A stretch of DNA of 64,000 nucleotides from Citrus sinensis (GCF_022201045.2 NC_068559.1:21025501-21089500); one strand, 5' to 3'; counted from the stretch's first letter, positions 44,493 through 56,779 are shown. The notes: a model not told the origin generated them from the sequence alone. Numbers and translations: made by a program.

Positions 44493-45773
44493 CTACTTAG
44501 AGCAATCAGTTGGTTTGAAAGACACAGTCTTTGCCTTTGTATCATATCCCACCAAGAAGTTCGCCTGAGCCAAGTTGCCATAAATTGATTGCCCTTCCAT
44601 TCCTTTAAACGTGAAGCACACACTTGTGTCACTTGTCCTGATAAAGGTGTTCTCAGGACTCAACACCACATCTGCGCCGCTGAAATGTACTGTGATTTGT
44701 GGAGCCTTAAAGTCAGAACTATAAGGGTAGCAAAGATCAAGGACCCCCTCAGGATCACTAATGGGATCAGCTTTGATCAAATCGGACACTGCTGAAGTCA
44801 ATTTTGAGACAATATCCGGAGGCAAAAATGTCAATGTAGTTCCGGAATCAATAATGATGTTGCCCTCTGAAGCATCATCAAAATGAATTTTCTTTTTGCC
44901 GACACTGATTGATTCCAATGTAAGAAAGTAAAATGTGTCAGGATCCTTGGCAACCAAAGGAGTAGTAACAACCCCAGTTCCAGAAACAACACCATTGCTT
45001 CCGAAATTGATTTTGCTGGAGCTTTCAGAAGATAGAAACGGAACCAGACAGTATGAGAATTTGCCACCAATTGAAGAACCCATTTGAGTAACAAGCGAAA
45101 CAGAGCCGCCTCCAAGGCCAACAATGCCAGTTGCATTTTCATTGAAGGTTCCATCATCGTTATGCCCACAACCAAAGATTATATTGCGCAAAGCTACAGG
45201 CCTGCCATTTGTCGAACCTAATGTGACAGTCTCAACAGCAAGATTACCATTTGAGAAAGATCTATCGCCATACGTGGCCGAGTATTCACAAGTTTCTTCC
45301 GTTGAGCAGGAAGTTCTCTCATAAGCAGTGCATTGCCTTGAGTCACAAGAAAGATCTTTGTAAGTCGAGGACTGTTCAGGATCAAAGAACGGAGCTGCTT
45401 GCTTGTAACACTCAGTGCAAGGCTTGCACTGAGTCCATATAAGATCACTTCCAGTATCAGCAATGGCTAAAATCTCAACAGGTGGAGTTCCTATGGATAT
45501 ATTCATAACATACTCGCCAAGGGCTGAGATTATGTCAGCTTGGGCAGTGTTTGGTGTGATAATAGCTGGATCAAAATGGCTGACACGATTAACAGATCGT
45601 TTCAAGGCCTTTGTGACTCTTTGGTGGTAAGTTTCATCAGGACTGTAAAAGGGTGATTTAGGCGCGTCACGACGGATTAGATCAAGGCTAAAGCCTCCCT
45701 TCGCTTCTGTTATGGAGAGACTAGACAGACAAAGAATTAAGAATGAAATTGCTGAAGCATTGACAGTTGCCAT
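44493..45773 (-). CDS. CDR1-like aspartic protease (AP-B2), intact
   Basis: Intronless, 426 residues. It has a signal peptide (1 to about 24), a propeptide with a DAPKSPFY block, first active-site Asp D106 in ADTGSD, a nepenthesin-type Cys insert (about 116-162), a flap region ATYGDRSFSNG, second active-site Asp D309 in IDSGTT and a C-terminal FKPTDCSK. It is the only full-length member of the AP-B subgroup here; AP-B1 (21679) and the stub at 47956 are its broken copies. A TATA box lies at 45823-45830. It differs clearly from AP-A1 and AP-A2, so the two subgroups predate the segmental duplication. Predicted secreted protease; the defence role is by analogy with Arabidopsis CDR1. Confidence 0.93.
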   Translation of the reverse strand: MATVNASAISFLILCLSSLSITEAKGGFSLDLIRRDAPKSPFYSPDETYHQRVTKALKRSVNRVSHFDPAIITPNTAQADIISALGEYVMNISIGTPPVEILAIADTGSDLIWTQCKPCTECYKQAAPFFDPEQSSTYKDLSCDSRQCTAYERTSCSTEETCEYSATYGDRSFSNGNLAVETVTLGSTNGRPVALRNIIFGCGHNDDGTFNENATGIVGLGGGSVSLVTQMGSSIGGKFSYCLVPFLSSESSSKINFGSNGVVSGTGVVTTPLVAKDPDTFYFLTLESISVGKKKIHFDDASEGNIIIDSGTTLTFLPPDIVSKLTSAVSDLIKADPISDPEGVLDLCYPYSSDFKAPQITVHFSGADVVLSPENTFIRTSDTSVCFTFKGMEGQSIYGNLAQANFLVGYDTKAKTVSFKPTDCSK

Positions 45774-46360
45774 GACTGATTAAGATGTTAATTTGTAATT
45801 AAGAAGAGTAATTTTGGGGGTGTTTATATAGGAGGAAATGGTGTTAAAGATGAATTAGAAATGAGAAATTTAGATAGGGAAAATAAGGAAGGTTCAACGT
45901 ATATAATTTAGTTTCCTTATATGCAATGATTTTTTAAAAAATTACCAACTCATGATTTCCATTATTGCATGGATTTTGTAGGATTTATTGGCTGTATAAT
46001 CTTCAAGTGAATCGTGAAAGAATGTAATTTAGAGATGCATGTAAAAATATTAACGTCGCAGTTTGCAAAGGTTAAGGCCGGATACAAATACAATTCACAC
46101 ACATCTTTTCATTTCTTTGTACGAAACTAATTAAAAGAATCTGATCGTCATAATTATTAATAAGATATCAAATACATTCCATATTAAATCATTTTATTAA
46201 CAAAATTTTTAAACAAGTACATTTCTTCGACTCATATGCTGAAAATGTTATTTAAAAAAAAATCATGGAAAGTACAGATAGTCGCAAGTTGTGAACATTA
46301 AATTCGCAATCTTTAATTAATAGTGTAAGGTAACGGTGATATCAAAGATCATGCGGTCCT
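45774..46360 (-). promoter_or_regulatory. AP-B2 promoter region
   Basis: Reverse-complement match to 21110-21678 upstream of AP-B1, including TATATAAA at 45823-45830 (rc). Similarity to unit 1 ends near 46360 at 'gatatcaaagatcatg', the proposed right inversion breakpoint. Confidence 0.7.
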
Positions 46361-46424
46361 ATCACCTGTTACAACTTGTTACATATTTTTTAATAGAGTG
46401 TAAATTACAGCAGCTGTAACTTAG

Positions 46425-46790
46425 CAATTATCTTATAAAGACGATAAGGATATTGGGCGTATTAGTGGGATTATAGAGTAATAGATAAAATTACAAACTT
46501 TGATAATGAATTGACTAAATATATGGATTTATTAAGTATTATGGTAAGTTTAAATAGCTTCACCCTAAAAAAATAAATCTGATTAAACCTTTATATTCTC
46601 TCCATGTAACGCTCTTTACACTTCCACACCAAAAAAATAAATTTGAAATTCACCGCATACTTTTGTTAGAGAATCTCTTGATTGATTTGCCTCGCCACAT
46701 TACTGAGCATTACCGGCATGAATTTAAGGAAAAGATAATTAAAACATTCTAAATCCTCACACTTCCAAGAAACTTGTGGTATTACGTTGT
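46425..46790 (+). repeat. T segment copy 3 (partial)
   Basis: Matches 20150-20620 and 40630-41100 ('gacgataaggatat', 'cattaccggcatgaa'). It leads into AP-B promoter sequence (46800-46892), as in unit 1, so T segment plus AP-B is a repeated module. Confidence 0.7.
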
Positions 46791-46892
46791 ATGATTAATT
46801 AAAAATATTGTTAATAAATGATTTAACAATATTTATGACGATTGGATTCTTTTAATTAGTTGGTACAAATAAATGAAAAGACGTGTGTAAAT

Positions 46893-47732
46893 TAGGGATG
46901 GCAATGGGGAGGAGAGGGGAGGGGACCAATCTCCCCGTACCCATCCCTAATATTTTGCGCATGTCCCCATCCCCGTCCCCTCCCCATCCCCGTTAGAATT
47001 GCTTTAGAGAATCCACATTCTCTCCCCGAATAATAACAAAGGATTCCCGAGGGTCTCCGATTCTCAAATAATTAATATATTTTTTGCTTTCGTTTTTGAG
47101 TTAATTATATTAAATAAAAAATTCAAATAAAAGTAAAGTTCGAAATATATCTTGCATTAACATTGTTCAATTACAAAAGTCACATGCAAAATACAAATTA
47201 TCAAAATAATTATCTTTGTCAATCTTCATAATCCTATAATAAAAAGAGAAAGAATTTACTTTTATATCGATAATAAAATAAATGAAATAAATGTAGATAC
47301 TTAATTAATATTTTTAATAAAATAAAATAAAAATAAAAATTAAAACAAAATTTTTGGTCTAATAGAATCTACCCGGCCTTTTTAATGTCCTAAATAAAAA
47401 TTTAAAATTTTAATTAGTTAATTGGGCCTAAAAGTTTAATAATATAAATGTTTTGATGTTTTTTATTTTTACCAATATTTACAATTTTATAATATAATTC
47501 AAATTTTATTATTTATTTACTAGTAATTTTAAAAATTAAAATTAAAATGGGGGAAATGGGGAGGGGATGAGGATTCCATCTCATTCTCTTCCCTTTCCCG
47601 AATAAAAAACTGGGTAAAAAATTTTCTCTATCTCTTTCCTGAATAAGAAATCGGGTATAAAATTATCTCCGTACTCTCTCCAAATGGAGAAAATCTCCGA
47701 GGATACCCCTGTGGGAATTTTTGCCATCCCTA
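46893..47732. mobile_element. hAT nonautonomous element (840 bp)
   Basis: Perfect 12-base inverted termini, TAGGGATGGCAA and TTGCCATCCCTA, with a perfect 8-bp target duplication GTGTAAAT (46885-46892 and 47733-47740): the hAT signature. The interior has GGGGA-rich and TCCCC-rich subterminal parts and no transposase. It interrupts AP-B promoter sequence that is continuous at about 21350 and 46095, 216 bp before the stub's ATG. Confidence 0.95.
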
Positions 47733-47955
47733 GTGTAAATTGTATCCGGACTTTGGCCTTTGCAAATTTCAACGTTAATATTGCATTCTTTTATGATTCA
47801 CTTGAAGATTATGCAGCCAACAAATCCTACAAAATCCATGCAGTCATGGAAATAATGGATAGTTAATTTTTGGAAAAAAAAAATCATTGTATAAACGCCC
47901 CAAAATTACCCTTTTTGATACAAATTAACATCTCTCATTTGTGTCATTCTCAGTC

Positions 47956-48047
47956 ATGGCAACTGTTACTGCTTTAGCAATTTCATTCTTAATTGTTCGT
48001 CCCTGTAGTGTCTCCATAACAGAAGCTACGGGAAGGCTTTAGCCTTC
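47956..48047 (+). pseudogene. 5' stub of CDR1-like protease (AP-B3)
   Basis: Start codon and signal-peptide region of an AP-B copy, then loss of homology at about 48047 ('ggctttagcctt'). Indels shift the frame so that a stop occurs at 48040-48042 after 28 codons. AP-B promoter sequence precedes it, split by the hAT element. The rest of the gene is missing and GST2 3' sequence follows within about 250 bp. If transcribed it would give only a hydrophobic 28-residue peptide. Confidence 0.9.
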
Positions 48048-48312
48048 GCCAATTTCTTTCAGCTGACGCAAATAAGCACTGCGTTGTGCAACGCTTAGAA
48101 CTTTTATCAAACACCTTGTAGTCAATTGATCCAAGCTCGTTAACAACAATAATAGAGCAATAAATAGCCTAATACAAACTAACGTGTACAAACCGATATG
48201 ATATGAAAGTGATAACAGTTACTTTTTTTTCAGTTATACAAATTCAGTTGGTTTTACACAACTAATCTTCTCATGCCATGAATTACAACAAGAGGCACTG
48301 AATTCATTTAGG

Positions 48313-49085
48313 CTATGCAGCTCCAATAAATTTCTCTCTGATGCCGCGTATTTTCGTGACTAGTTTCTCATGAGGGGGCAAGCTTTCTTTGATGATTGGA
48401 ACCTTAACAAACTCTTGCATCCAAGCTGACACCAGTGGAAATTTCTCCTCCTCCACAATTTTCACACCAATAATCTCTTCCAATACACAGACCCTTTCAG
48501 CAATCCAACCCAATGCAAGATCTGCAAACCCGATCTTCTCTCCCCCAAAAAATTTCTTTCCCTTCAACTCTTCTTCTAAAAATTTCAAATTCTCAAAAAC
48601 TTGATCAAAAGCTTCCTCTCGTTCTTTCCCTTGTTTAATGAAAACACCCCACATTGATGGAGAAACCTGCATAACATATATTGAAATCCAAGAGAGATCT
48701 TGAATTCATCGGTTTGAATAAACTCATTTGCATCAACTGAATTTTAATAAATTTCAAGAGAAATTACTCTTACCTTATCATCGCTGAATTTGGCCCAAAA
48801 GCGAGCCCTGGCTCTATCATAAGGACCATCAGGGAGCAAAGGGTATTGCCTCCAAGTCTCGTCGACATATTCAAGAATTACGAGAGATTCTGAGATCGGT
48901 TTCCCGTTGTGTACAAGCACAGGAATCTTTTTGTGAACAGGATTGTACTGAAGAAGTAAAGGGCTTTTGTTGGAGAGATCCTCTTCTATTGAATCGAATT
49001 GAACACCCTTCAGCTTTAATGCCCAAACAACCCTCAAAGCAAAGGGGCTTGACCACGTCATCAAAAGCTTCACTTCTTCTGCCAT
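48313..49085 (-). CDS. tau-class glutathione S-transferase (GST2)
   Basis: Two exons, 49085-48774 and 48666-48313, with a 107-bp GT-AG intron, giving 221 residues. The catalytic motif TWSSPF has the catalytic Ser at about residue 13, followed by NGKPISES and ILEYVDETW glutathione-site motifs. The C domain contains [23 protein letters not shown] at 49085 is chosen as start because GST3 begins identically; an in-frame ATG ten codons upstream (49115) would add an unconserved extension. It is closest to GST1; the pair share promoter sequence. Predicted cytosolic detoxification enzyme. Confidence 0.93.
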
Positions 49086-49324
49086 CAGATCTTGTTTTGC
49101 ACCTCTCAGAGTCACAGCTGAGCCTCGCTATCTATAATTCATACGTGTATTGCTTGTTATTGACCTTCCTAAATATTAGCTTACATATGGGTGGATTTAG
49201 ATTAAAATTATCCCCTGTTTTGCATCATTCCACTATTCTTCCAGTATTGATTTAGTGGGGAAATGATGTAAGAGATGACGTGTATATAATTTCCTAGAGG
49301 CGTCTCTTTCTTCTTTTCGTGCCA

Positions 49325-49425
49325 AAGTTGAAAGGGCTTCTCACAATAATAGTATCCGATCCTACCAGTAGTACTGTTAGTGTGAGAGGGCCGTAAGTTA
49401 CGTTTAAAAATGTGTACACTATCTT
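49325..49425. mobile_element. partial copy of the 122-bp MITE
   Basis: 'atagtatccgatcc', 'cagtagtactgtt', 'gtgtgagagggc' and 'gtaagttacgttta' match the element at 12297-12418. The left arm is shortened. It lies about 240-340 bp upstream of the GST2 start, within its promoter region. Confidence 0.7.
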
Positions 49426-52046
49426 TCAAGAACGGGATATGTCACTTATGCCTCATAGATATTTTATGTTAATGGGCTCCAACATATAATCAATCAGAGC
49501 CGAATGATTGTATATTTAATTGTGGCACAAGGTGGAAAAATGTGGGCAGATGAATGTGCTGGTTGCAGAGGACATTTGATTTGATGATTTTACTACAAAA
49601 GTTAAATGGGACCAACTTTACAATTAGTCCACAATATTAGGTTCTTGCCTTCATTGACAATCAGTTTGGAGTGGGCTGAAAAAACTCAGAGCCTTTATTC
49701 TAAATTTATCCTCGTTAGAAATTAAAAAAGTACTTATTTTTCTATTTTTTTCTTTTCTCTCTCATGTGCACAATTTCTCTCTCTCTCCTTCAACAATTAC
49801 CATTTTACCCATTTTCATGACCACCAAATCCATCATAATATTGAATTACATTTATGAGAGCATTGATTTGAATGGAATCCAAAATAAGAACTCAGTGCTG
49901 AATTCCAAATCTATTTTATATGTCATTGAAATCCTATTTTACTTTTTGATTGTGAATCAAAGTATCGAAACTTTTACGCGTCCGTACTATAAGCATAGCC
50001 ATAGCTTAAAGGTGGCTGATGAACCAAACTTTGCTTCATTTTGAATGTAATTAAAAAAATGAACCATTAGGTGTCATTATCCTACCCTGATGGTCAAAAA
50101 CAATTAGAGACTGGCTGATGGTAGAGGCTTTGCTAAAGGGGTGGTGACTTATTAATGACTGAGAAAAAAAAAATCTCAATATATGATTGAAAAATCTCAA
50201 TTGCGATTTGGCCAGGTGTTGTGCATAGTTGATTTGAGGATTTGATATGTTTTTATTCATTAAAAACTTTGTTCCCTGTGTTAAACAAAGAAAAATATTA
50301 AAAAATAATTAAAAATAAATGTTGTTCAATATTGGTAATGGATTTTGTTGTGATGAAGGTGAGTATGGCGGTGATTCCTAAAAGAGAGAGAGTGGATGAG
50401 AGAAAAAAATGCAAAAGTTAAAAAAATAAATATATTTTTAATTTTTAATGAAGATGATTTTAGAAATAATGAAGTAAATTGAAAAAAGAAGGTTGCCGAA
50501 ATAAATAAAGGACTCTTTAATTTCTCATATCTATATAACCCGACTCAGGCCTTTTTAAATTGTGGACTATGAGAAGAATGGGTGGGGTTAATTTAAGACA
50601 AGTGACTTGTATAAATCTTCCAATATTCGGTAAAAATGTAAAAATAAAATGTACAAAATAAATGAGATTAATTTTATCCCTCTCTAGACTTTCTTACTCA
50701 TAAATTTCCGTCTAAGGATTTTTGATGACGTAGCCAACACTTCACTAGTGTTTTGTGAAGCTTTCATTAGCAAAATCATCCTAGTCGAGTCCAAAGAAAA
50801 AAATTCATCTTATTCCTTGTTCAAGAAAAAGACAATAATTGCAAATTGCAATCGAATAAAAGGAGTTTATCCTAACGTCTTTCATACGGAACAAGATAAA
50901 AAGTAAAGTGAAGAACACGAAATGCAATATATTAAAGACAAAAAATAGTGCATTAGAATATATGTTTCTTTTTATCTTTTAACTTTATCTTCATTTTAAT
51001 TTTAGGATCACAATTCTCTCTTAATTTGATCATATCCTGAGTAAATAATTCAATTACTGATTGATAGTTAATAAAGAAAAAATAACAAAAGTTAAATCTT
51101 ACCCATATATTATTATTAAAAGACACACGGCAGAAAATTTTAAAAAACTCAATAAAAATCATATCAAGAAACAATCATGTTCCTTAATTTTGTATAGACG
51201 TCCACGTGTGAGCACCATTGACTTATCCTATTCCAAGTCCGCCATTGACTTATCCTTTCCAAGTCCGCGTAGATGAAGGGCCTGAAAACTTTTCTACTTG
51301 ACAATTGGGACTGAATTTTTCGCCAAATAATCCACGTTTCTTTCTCAGTTCCTTTTCAATTATTCATTAGTAATTAAAAAAGAAAAATTGAAAAAGAGGC
51401 TTTTGTGGATAAATAAGAGCAAAGAAATTAGAGAAAGCCAAGACACTTTGAACATATCAAGAAATAGAAGTGTTATCAACGGTGACATATCATAACCACA
51501 AATTTAATGAATTTTCAGGCGCTTTTAAATAATTTTGGTAAGAATAAAAGTTTAACTAAAATAAAAATAATAATAATAGTGGTTTGGTGAGATAGAAAAA
51601 TTATTGAAATAGCTTTTGTTTTTGGGTTCTTATATGAGCAACCCAGAATGGTTTTGGTTCGACCCTAGTCCTCTCGTGCGGACCACTCCAAACCAACTCA
51701 TCAAGTCCACTATTTAGCATAGCCGGGAGAGGTAAAGAAGACTTGTCATAACCAACTAAAATTCATTTGTATAACAAAGACAATGAAGGCATGAAAATAC
51801 ATCATGTATGTATTGAATGGGAAAAGGGAAAAAGGCAAATTTTATTCCAATCTTTAGCGAATGAGAAACAGAACATTCATGAAGCTAACACAATTACATT
51901 CCTTATCAAATTCCAGCAATTAAGCTCCGTTATTTGCATAAAAACATACACAGCTAACATCTACAACCAGACAACCTTGTTGGTTTAGCCTCTTGCAGTC
52001 GAAACAAGAGCGCAAGGCTCAAAATCCCCCACACATACTAAATTTG
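49426..52046. other. GST2 upstream and GST2-GST3 spacer
   Basis: Bases 49440-49690 are homologous to the GST1 upstream region (inverted). Further on it is AT-rich with no credible gene. A short tandem duplication, 'ccattgacttatcc' with 'ttccaagtccg', occurs twice at about 51213-51268. Bases 51980-52046 include the GST3 3' untranslated region. Confidence 0.5.
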
Positions 52047-52810
52047 TCATTTAGGCTGGGCAGCAGCTGCAACATAAGGCTCTCGGATGGCACGAAATTT
52101 GGTGACTAGTTTTTCATGAGGTGGCCAGCTTTCTTTGATTACAGGGGCCTCAGCAAACTCTTGCATCCAAGCTGACAGCAGTGGAAACCGCTCCTTTTCT
52201 ATCAGTTTCACACCAATTACCTCTTCAAATACGCCGATCAAATTAGCAAGCCAGCCCAATGCAAGATCTGCCAATCCAATCTTCTCTCCACCAAAAAATC
52301 TCTTTCCCTTCAGCTCTTCTTCTAAGAATTTCAGAGTCTCAATTGCTAGGCCAATAGCTTCCTCTTGTTCTTTCCCTTGCTTAATGAAAGCATTCCATAT
52401 TGATACCAAAACCTACATCATTGAGAACAATATTGTTATGTCGCATCAATTTGTTCAAAGAATTTGATTAGAATAAACTTAAGAAAATCGATACTGACCT
52501 TATCTTCACCAAATTTAGCCCAGAAGCGAGCCCTGGCTCTTTCGTAAGGATCTTCAGGAAGCAAAGGATTTTGCTTCCAAGTCTCATCAACATATTCAAG
52601 AATTACTAGTGATTCTGAGATTGGTTTCCCGTTGTGTATGAGTACAGGAACTTTTTTATAGACAGGATTAGATTGAAGAAGTAAAGGGCTTTTGTTAGAG
52701 AGATCTTCATCTATGAAATCAAATTGAACGCCCTTGAGTTTCAATATCCAAAAAGCTCTCAAACCAAAGGGGCTTGACCACGTCTTCAAAAGCTTCACTT
52801 CTTCTGCCAT
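52047..52810 (-). CDS. tau-class glutathione S-transferase (GST3)
   Basis: Two exons, 52810-52499 and 52412-52047, with an 86-bp GT-AG intron, giving 225 residues. The catalytic region is TWSSPFGLR with Ser near 13, and NGKPISES and ILEYVDETW are conserved. The C domain has [17 protein letters not shown] and ends in AAAAQPK. The start is MAEEV, with a TATA-like CTATAAATAG (rc of 52851-52860) about 40 bp upstream. It is more diverged from GST1/GST2 than they are from each other. The relic at 41762-41974 is its nearest match. Predicted role: cytosolic glutathione conjugation. Confidence 0.94.
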
Positions 52811-54780
52811 TATGAGGCGTATGTTTTGCAGTTCTCATAGCGGAGCCTTGCTATTTATAGTATTAAATTATTGTTATTGGCCTTTCCAGAAAATTAGTCT
52901 AAACATGAATGGGTATAAATTTTCAATTTTAAAAAATTTCTGCCATAATTAATTCACAGAAAAAAAAATTTTATTAGATCAGAGAAAATAATTAAATTTT
53001 ATTATTACTAGTTTATATTTCAATGTCTTTGGCATCACAAATAAAAGAGCACTGCAATTATTTTTTTAAAAAAAAATGAAAAGACAAAACGCTGATAAAA
53101 TCAACATCAACCTCGAACGTAATTGATAACACGATAATCCCAATTCTGTCTGTACACTATTTTTTTTCAGCATTTAGTGTTTTTATTATTTTTTTCCCAA
53201 AAAATATTGTCGAATGACGTGAGAAATGATGTACATATTTATAATTTTTAAAGGAATCACTAACTCTTCAGACTTCAAAGCTCAAACCAAGAAAAGAAAA
53301 AGAAAATGATTTTTTTTTTAATATATGAGGACAAAAGAATATCGTTAGAATTAAATGTTAGAGTTTTATTGGTATTTCGAAGTATTAATGTCCCACATTT
53401 GAGGGAAGATAGAGAAATCATTTTTATATTTGATTTAAAATTAGTGATGTATTTGATTTAATTACAAGTTACAGTCCAAATAAATCAAATCTCGTTGTGA
53501 TTTAGATTATTTATTTTGAATTAAATTATGAGGCACATGCATGATTAATTTAAATTAAATAAGTAAAGTGGGTAACTAATACAAATTAAATTAGGAAAAA
53601 GATTATAGAGGGTTTTTCTATACAAATGAGACATGCAAACCCTTTACGGCAAATCTATGACCTTCCTTCTATCTCATGTTTTCTTCATCAATTTTTCTTT
53701 TGTTGTTTCAAATTGTTGTCCTTGGAGTGCAACCTCACAACAGTATCAGCATTGAATCCTAGAGATGAATCCATTTATTCTTGTCCTTTATGCATCGAAA
53801 AATCTTCCTATGTAAACCGTATCAACAATTACCATTTATATTTTGAACTTTCAAAGAGGGAATATTGACTTATTTTTTTCAACATGAAACACATGTCTTA
53901 ACGCTGCGTCAGACTCGTTAATTCAATAGTCAGGGCGGCCCTCCAATTAGGCCAATGTAATCAGAGCCACAAGTATAGTTATCTAATTAGGTCACTAAGC
54001 GATAGATAAAATAATGTATGGGAAAGTAGAGGGCAAATTGATGAATGATTCTTACTTTTCTCCGCGCGCAGTGCACTACATAAAGTTAGTAGGTGATGAC
54101 TTATTAGTTCTCTTCATTTTTACACAATTTCAAATTATTAAATAGAGGCAAATGGATAGAAATTTTAAATTTATGAACAATTTCTTGGCAACGGAGGGAA
54201 AAATGTGCTGACTTATGGGTACTCTTGATTTTTATACAATTATTAACATGGCATGTTAATTAGAATATAAATTTTTGGTCCTATGTTACAACTGTGGCAA
54301 GGTACCACACTCCTATGCTCAACAGATGACCACATTTCTCTTAAAGCATGCCGGTCGAGTTGGTTAATGAAAGGTAAATTTACTTGTAACAAAACTGTGG
54401 TAATAGGCAACAATATTTTGGTCGGTTGTGGGTAACAAGATTAAGGTCAGATAAAATTATATAGTGGTTAGAAACAATTTAAAGGTTTAAAACAGATTTG
54501 TGTAAGATAATAGCAATCTCAAAGGTAATGGAACAAAAAATTGGTCATCAGCATCAATTTATAATTATGGAAGAATAAATCCTAAAGACTTCTACAAGCG
54601 AAGTAACATTGTGGATGAATAATGTAGTTAAAGTATATGTGTGCTTGCTACAAGAAAGCATATACAAGTTTACCAATAATGTAATTATCCACAACAGAAC
54701 AATTACGATAAGATATATTTAATGATGTATTATGGACTACAGTGTATCCAAGTAAAGGAAATTCAAAGAAAATGCTCAAC
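52811..54780. other. intergenic
   Basis: AT-rich; no gene, RNA gene or clear element seen. An 80-codon open frame at 53626-53868 lacks any recognisable domain and is not called. Confidence 0.5.
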
Positions 54781-55190
54781 TACAAGGAAAGACTAGTTCC
54801 CCTAAATAATTGTTTCCAATAGCCAGTAATGGAACTTGCCCATTCCCACTCTGTTTCAGTTTAAGCTGATGAGTACCCAGAGTCAGAACATGTGCTGCAG
54901 AGCGGACATCAAACAGTTGGCCTATCCGACATCTTCGAACCCTAATGCATGTGGGTACATCTAACCAAATAACCCACTCTGCTTTCGATTTCAGAAACTC
55001 GAATAGATTACATCTAACGATTGCCTACAAGTGAGAGGCTGTTTTCATGTACTATTTGATCGGAAAATTTTAGTTCCCCAAATTCGATCCTGTACAACCA
55101 ATTTCAGTCTTAAGTGCTGCCAAAAGATCAATGTCGAGATTTTTCCGTGAAATTCCTAATCACTGGTTGGAAAATTCTGAAACTCACGCT
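54781..55190 (-). pseudogene. coding-like remnant, family not recognised
   Basis: On the minus strand, about 55030-54800 stays open for some 70 codons with plausible protein composition (Trp-, Leu- and Val-containing, ending PCS then stop). A polypyrimidine/TTGTAG acceptor-like site lies just before it. A second open stretch upstream (about 55090-55020) is in another frame. GC content is higher than in the surroundings. I cannot name the family; it could be a relic of a captured or duplicated exon. Confidence 0.3.
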
Positions 55191-56779
55191 CTGTTAACAG
55201 CTCCTAGATGAATACACAACCGGTTGTAAAGGTTGCCAGTGGCTGATTAAATCATCCAAAAAAAAAAAAACTCACTAAGAAAGGATTTGGTGACACTCTC
55301 AAAGCTATAATTCTAGTAGCTGACTCATTAAAATTATGCTCTGAACCTATGAAAAGGTGTAAAGATGAGATGCCAATTGCATTCTGTAGTGTTTGGTCCT
55401 ATGTATTTGATTCTTATATAGAGCCGGAACTTTCGCAAGGTACAATGCAATCAAGGGTTCCGTGGATCCATCGAAACAAGATAATTAACATAATTGTTGC
55501 TTGAAGAATTATAAACTATTAAAGATCATTCAATAACTCTCTCTCTGTTTTTTTTTTTTTTGGAAAAAGATTGATAGAGAAACATAAACAATTTGTTAAT
55601 ATATGCATATGTGTCGGCAAGAATTGCCACAAATTATAAAAATTGCTATTCTATTTATTCTACGAATTTAACATCACAATTATCAAAGCTTTCATATGGG
55701 TAGGGACTAGGAAGAAAGTAGCAGAAAGACAATCACAAGAAAACACTGGATATGTCGGCAACTCCTGGACAGGCGGCCAAGATATCAAATTGTAGCATGA
55801 TAAATAATGCTTTTTTGGGAAGATAAATTAAGTTGGATGATCCTGATAGATCAAGAGATAAGAGTCTAATGTACCCCTTCAGGCACTTCCGAATTTTTTT
55901 TAATTAAACCTATTCCACGTTAAACTCAATTACAATTTCTTTTAATGTTTCATCTTTCTCAACATTACAAATTTACAATTGAACATAACCAAAAAACTTT
56001 GTTTACAAATAATAATGAAAAATTTTAAAGACAGAAAGATAAAAAGAAAGAGGGGGTGTCTATAATATGTGGGTGTACATAAAAACATTTGAATATATAC
56101 ATATATAACACTGAATGTGGGTTTCTGCTTAAAAAAGGATATGGATTTTATTTAAACTTAATTTTGTGTCATTTCATGTAATTTTAATGAAGACTAAAGT
56201 TGTAAAATACCTAAAGGAGCTTTCAAATGTTTTTGGAGGGTTGTCAACAGTTCAACTTGGCGGCAAAACCTGATTGATACCTCAACATTCTACTCTTTTT
56301 CTTCACGAGCCAGAAACGTAAGAGCATTGTAATAAAGATGATTTACCTTAGAAAGCAAGCAATCTAAAAGCTTTGTGCCAAGTCTCACTTGCTACAGAGC
56401 TATAAAACCCCAAAAGCTTATAGAGCTACGTAGCCCCAAATCTACTTGGGTGTCGGAGGATTTCGCCATTGACACTGCTGGCGCCCATAACCATCGATTT
56501 TATTCCAAGGACAACGCGTAGGAGCTAACCCCCTTGTCATCATAAGGAAATTGGTACTTGCATCCCAATTTTTAGGGCTGCCAACTCAGTTTAAAACACG
56601 GGCGCAAGCAGCATAAAAATTCGTGTGTGTGTTGCAGAGAAGACAAAACTGTGAAATACTGTAAATTTTTATTCAATCCTATGGCACGTGAGAAACAGAA
56701 CATCGATGACAACACAAGTATAAAACAGAATCATCAATCATTTGCAGAAACCTGACAATTATTAATCTGCTAACTCGAT
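55191..56779. other. intergenic
   Basis: No gene seen. Bases 56340-56640 are less AT-rich but have no supported frame. The end includes the 3' flank of the GST4 pseudogene. Confidence 0.5.

Noticed and set aside
45774-47955. Bidirectional promoter between AP-B2 and the AP-B3 stub
   Set aside because: The two flanks are inverted copies of the same AP-B promoter brought head to head by rearrangement, with an hAT element and T segment between. It is not a shared regulatory unit.
49086-49115. Upstream ATG that would extend GST2 by ten residues
   Set aside because: The extension is not shared by GST1 or GST3, which begin at the aligned MAE(E)V.
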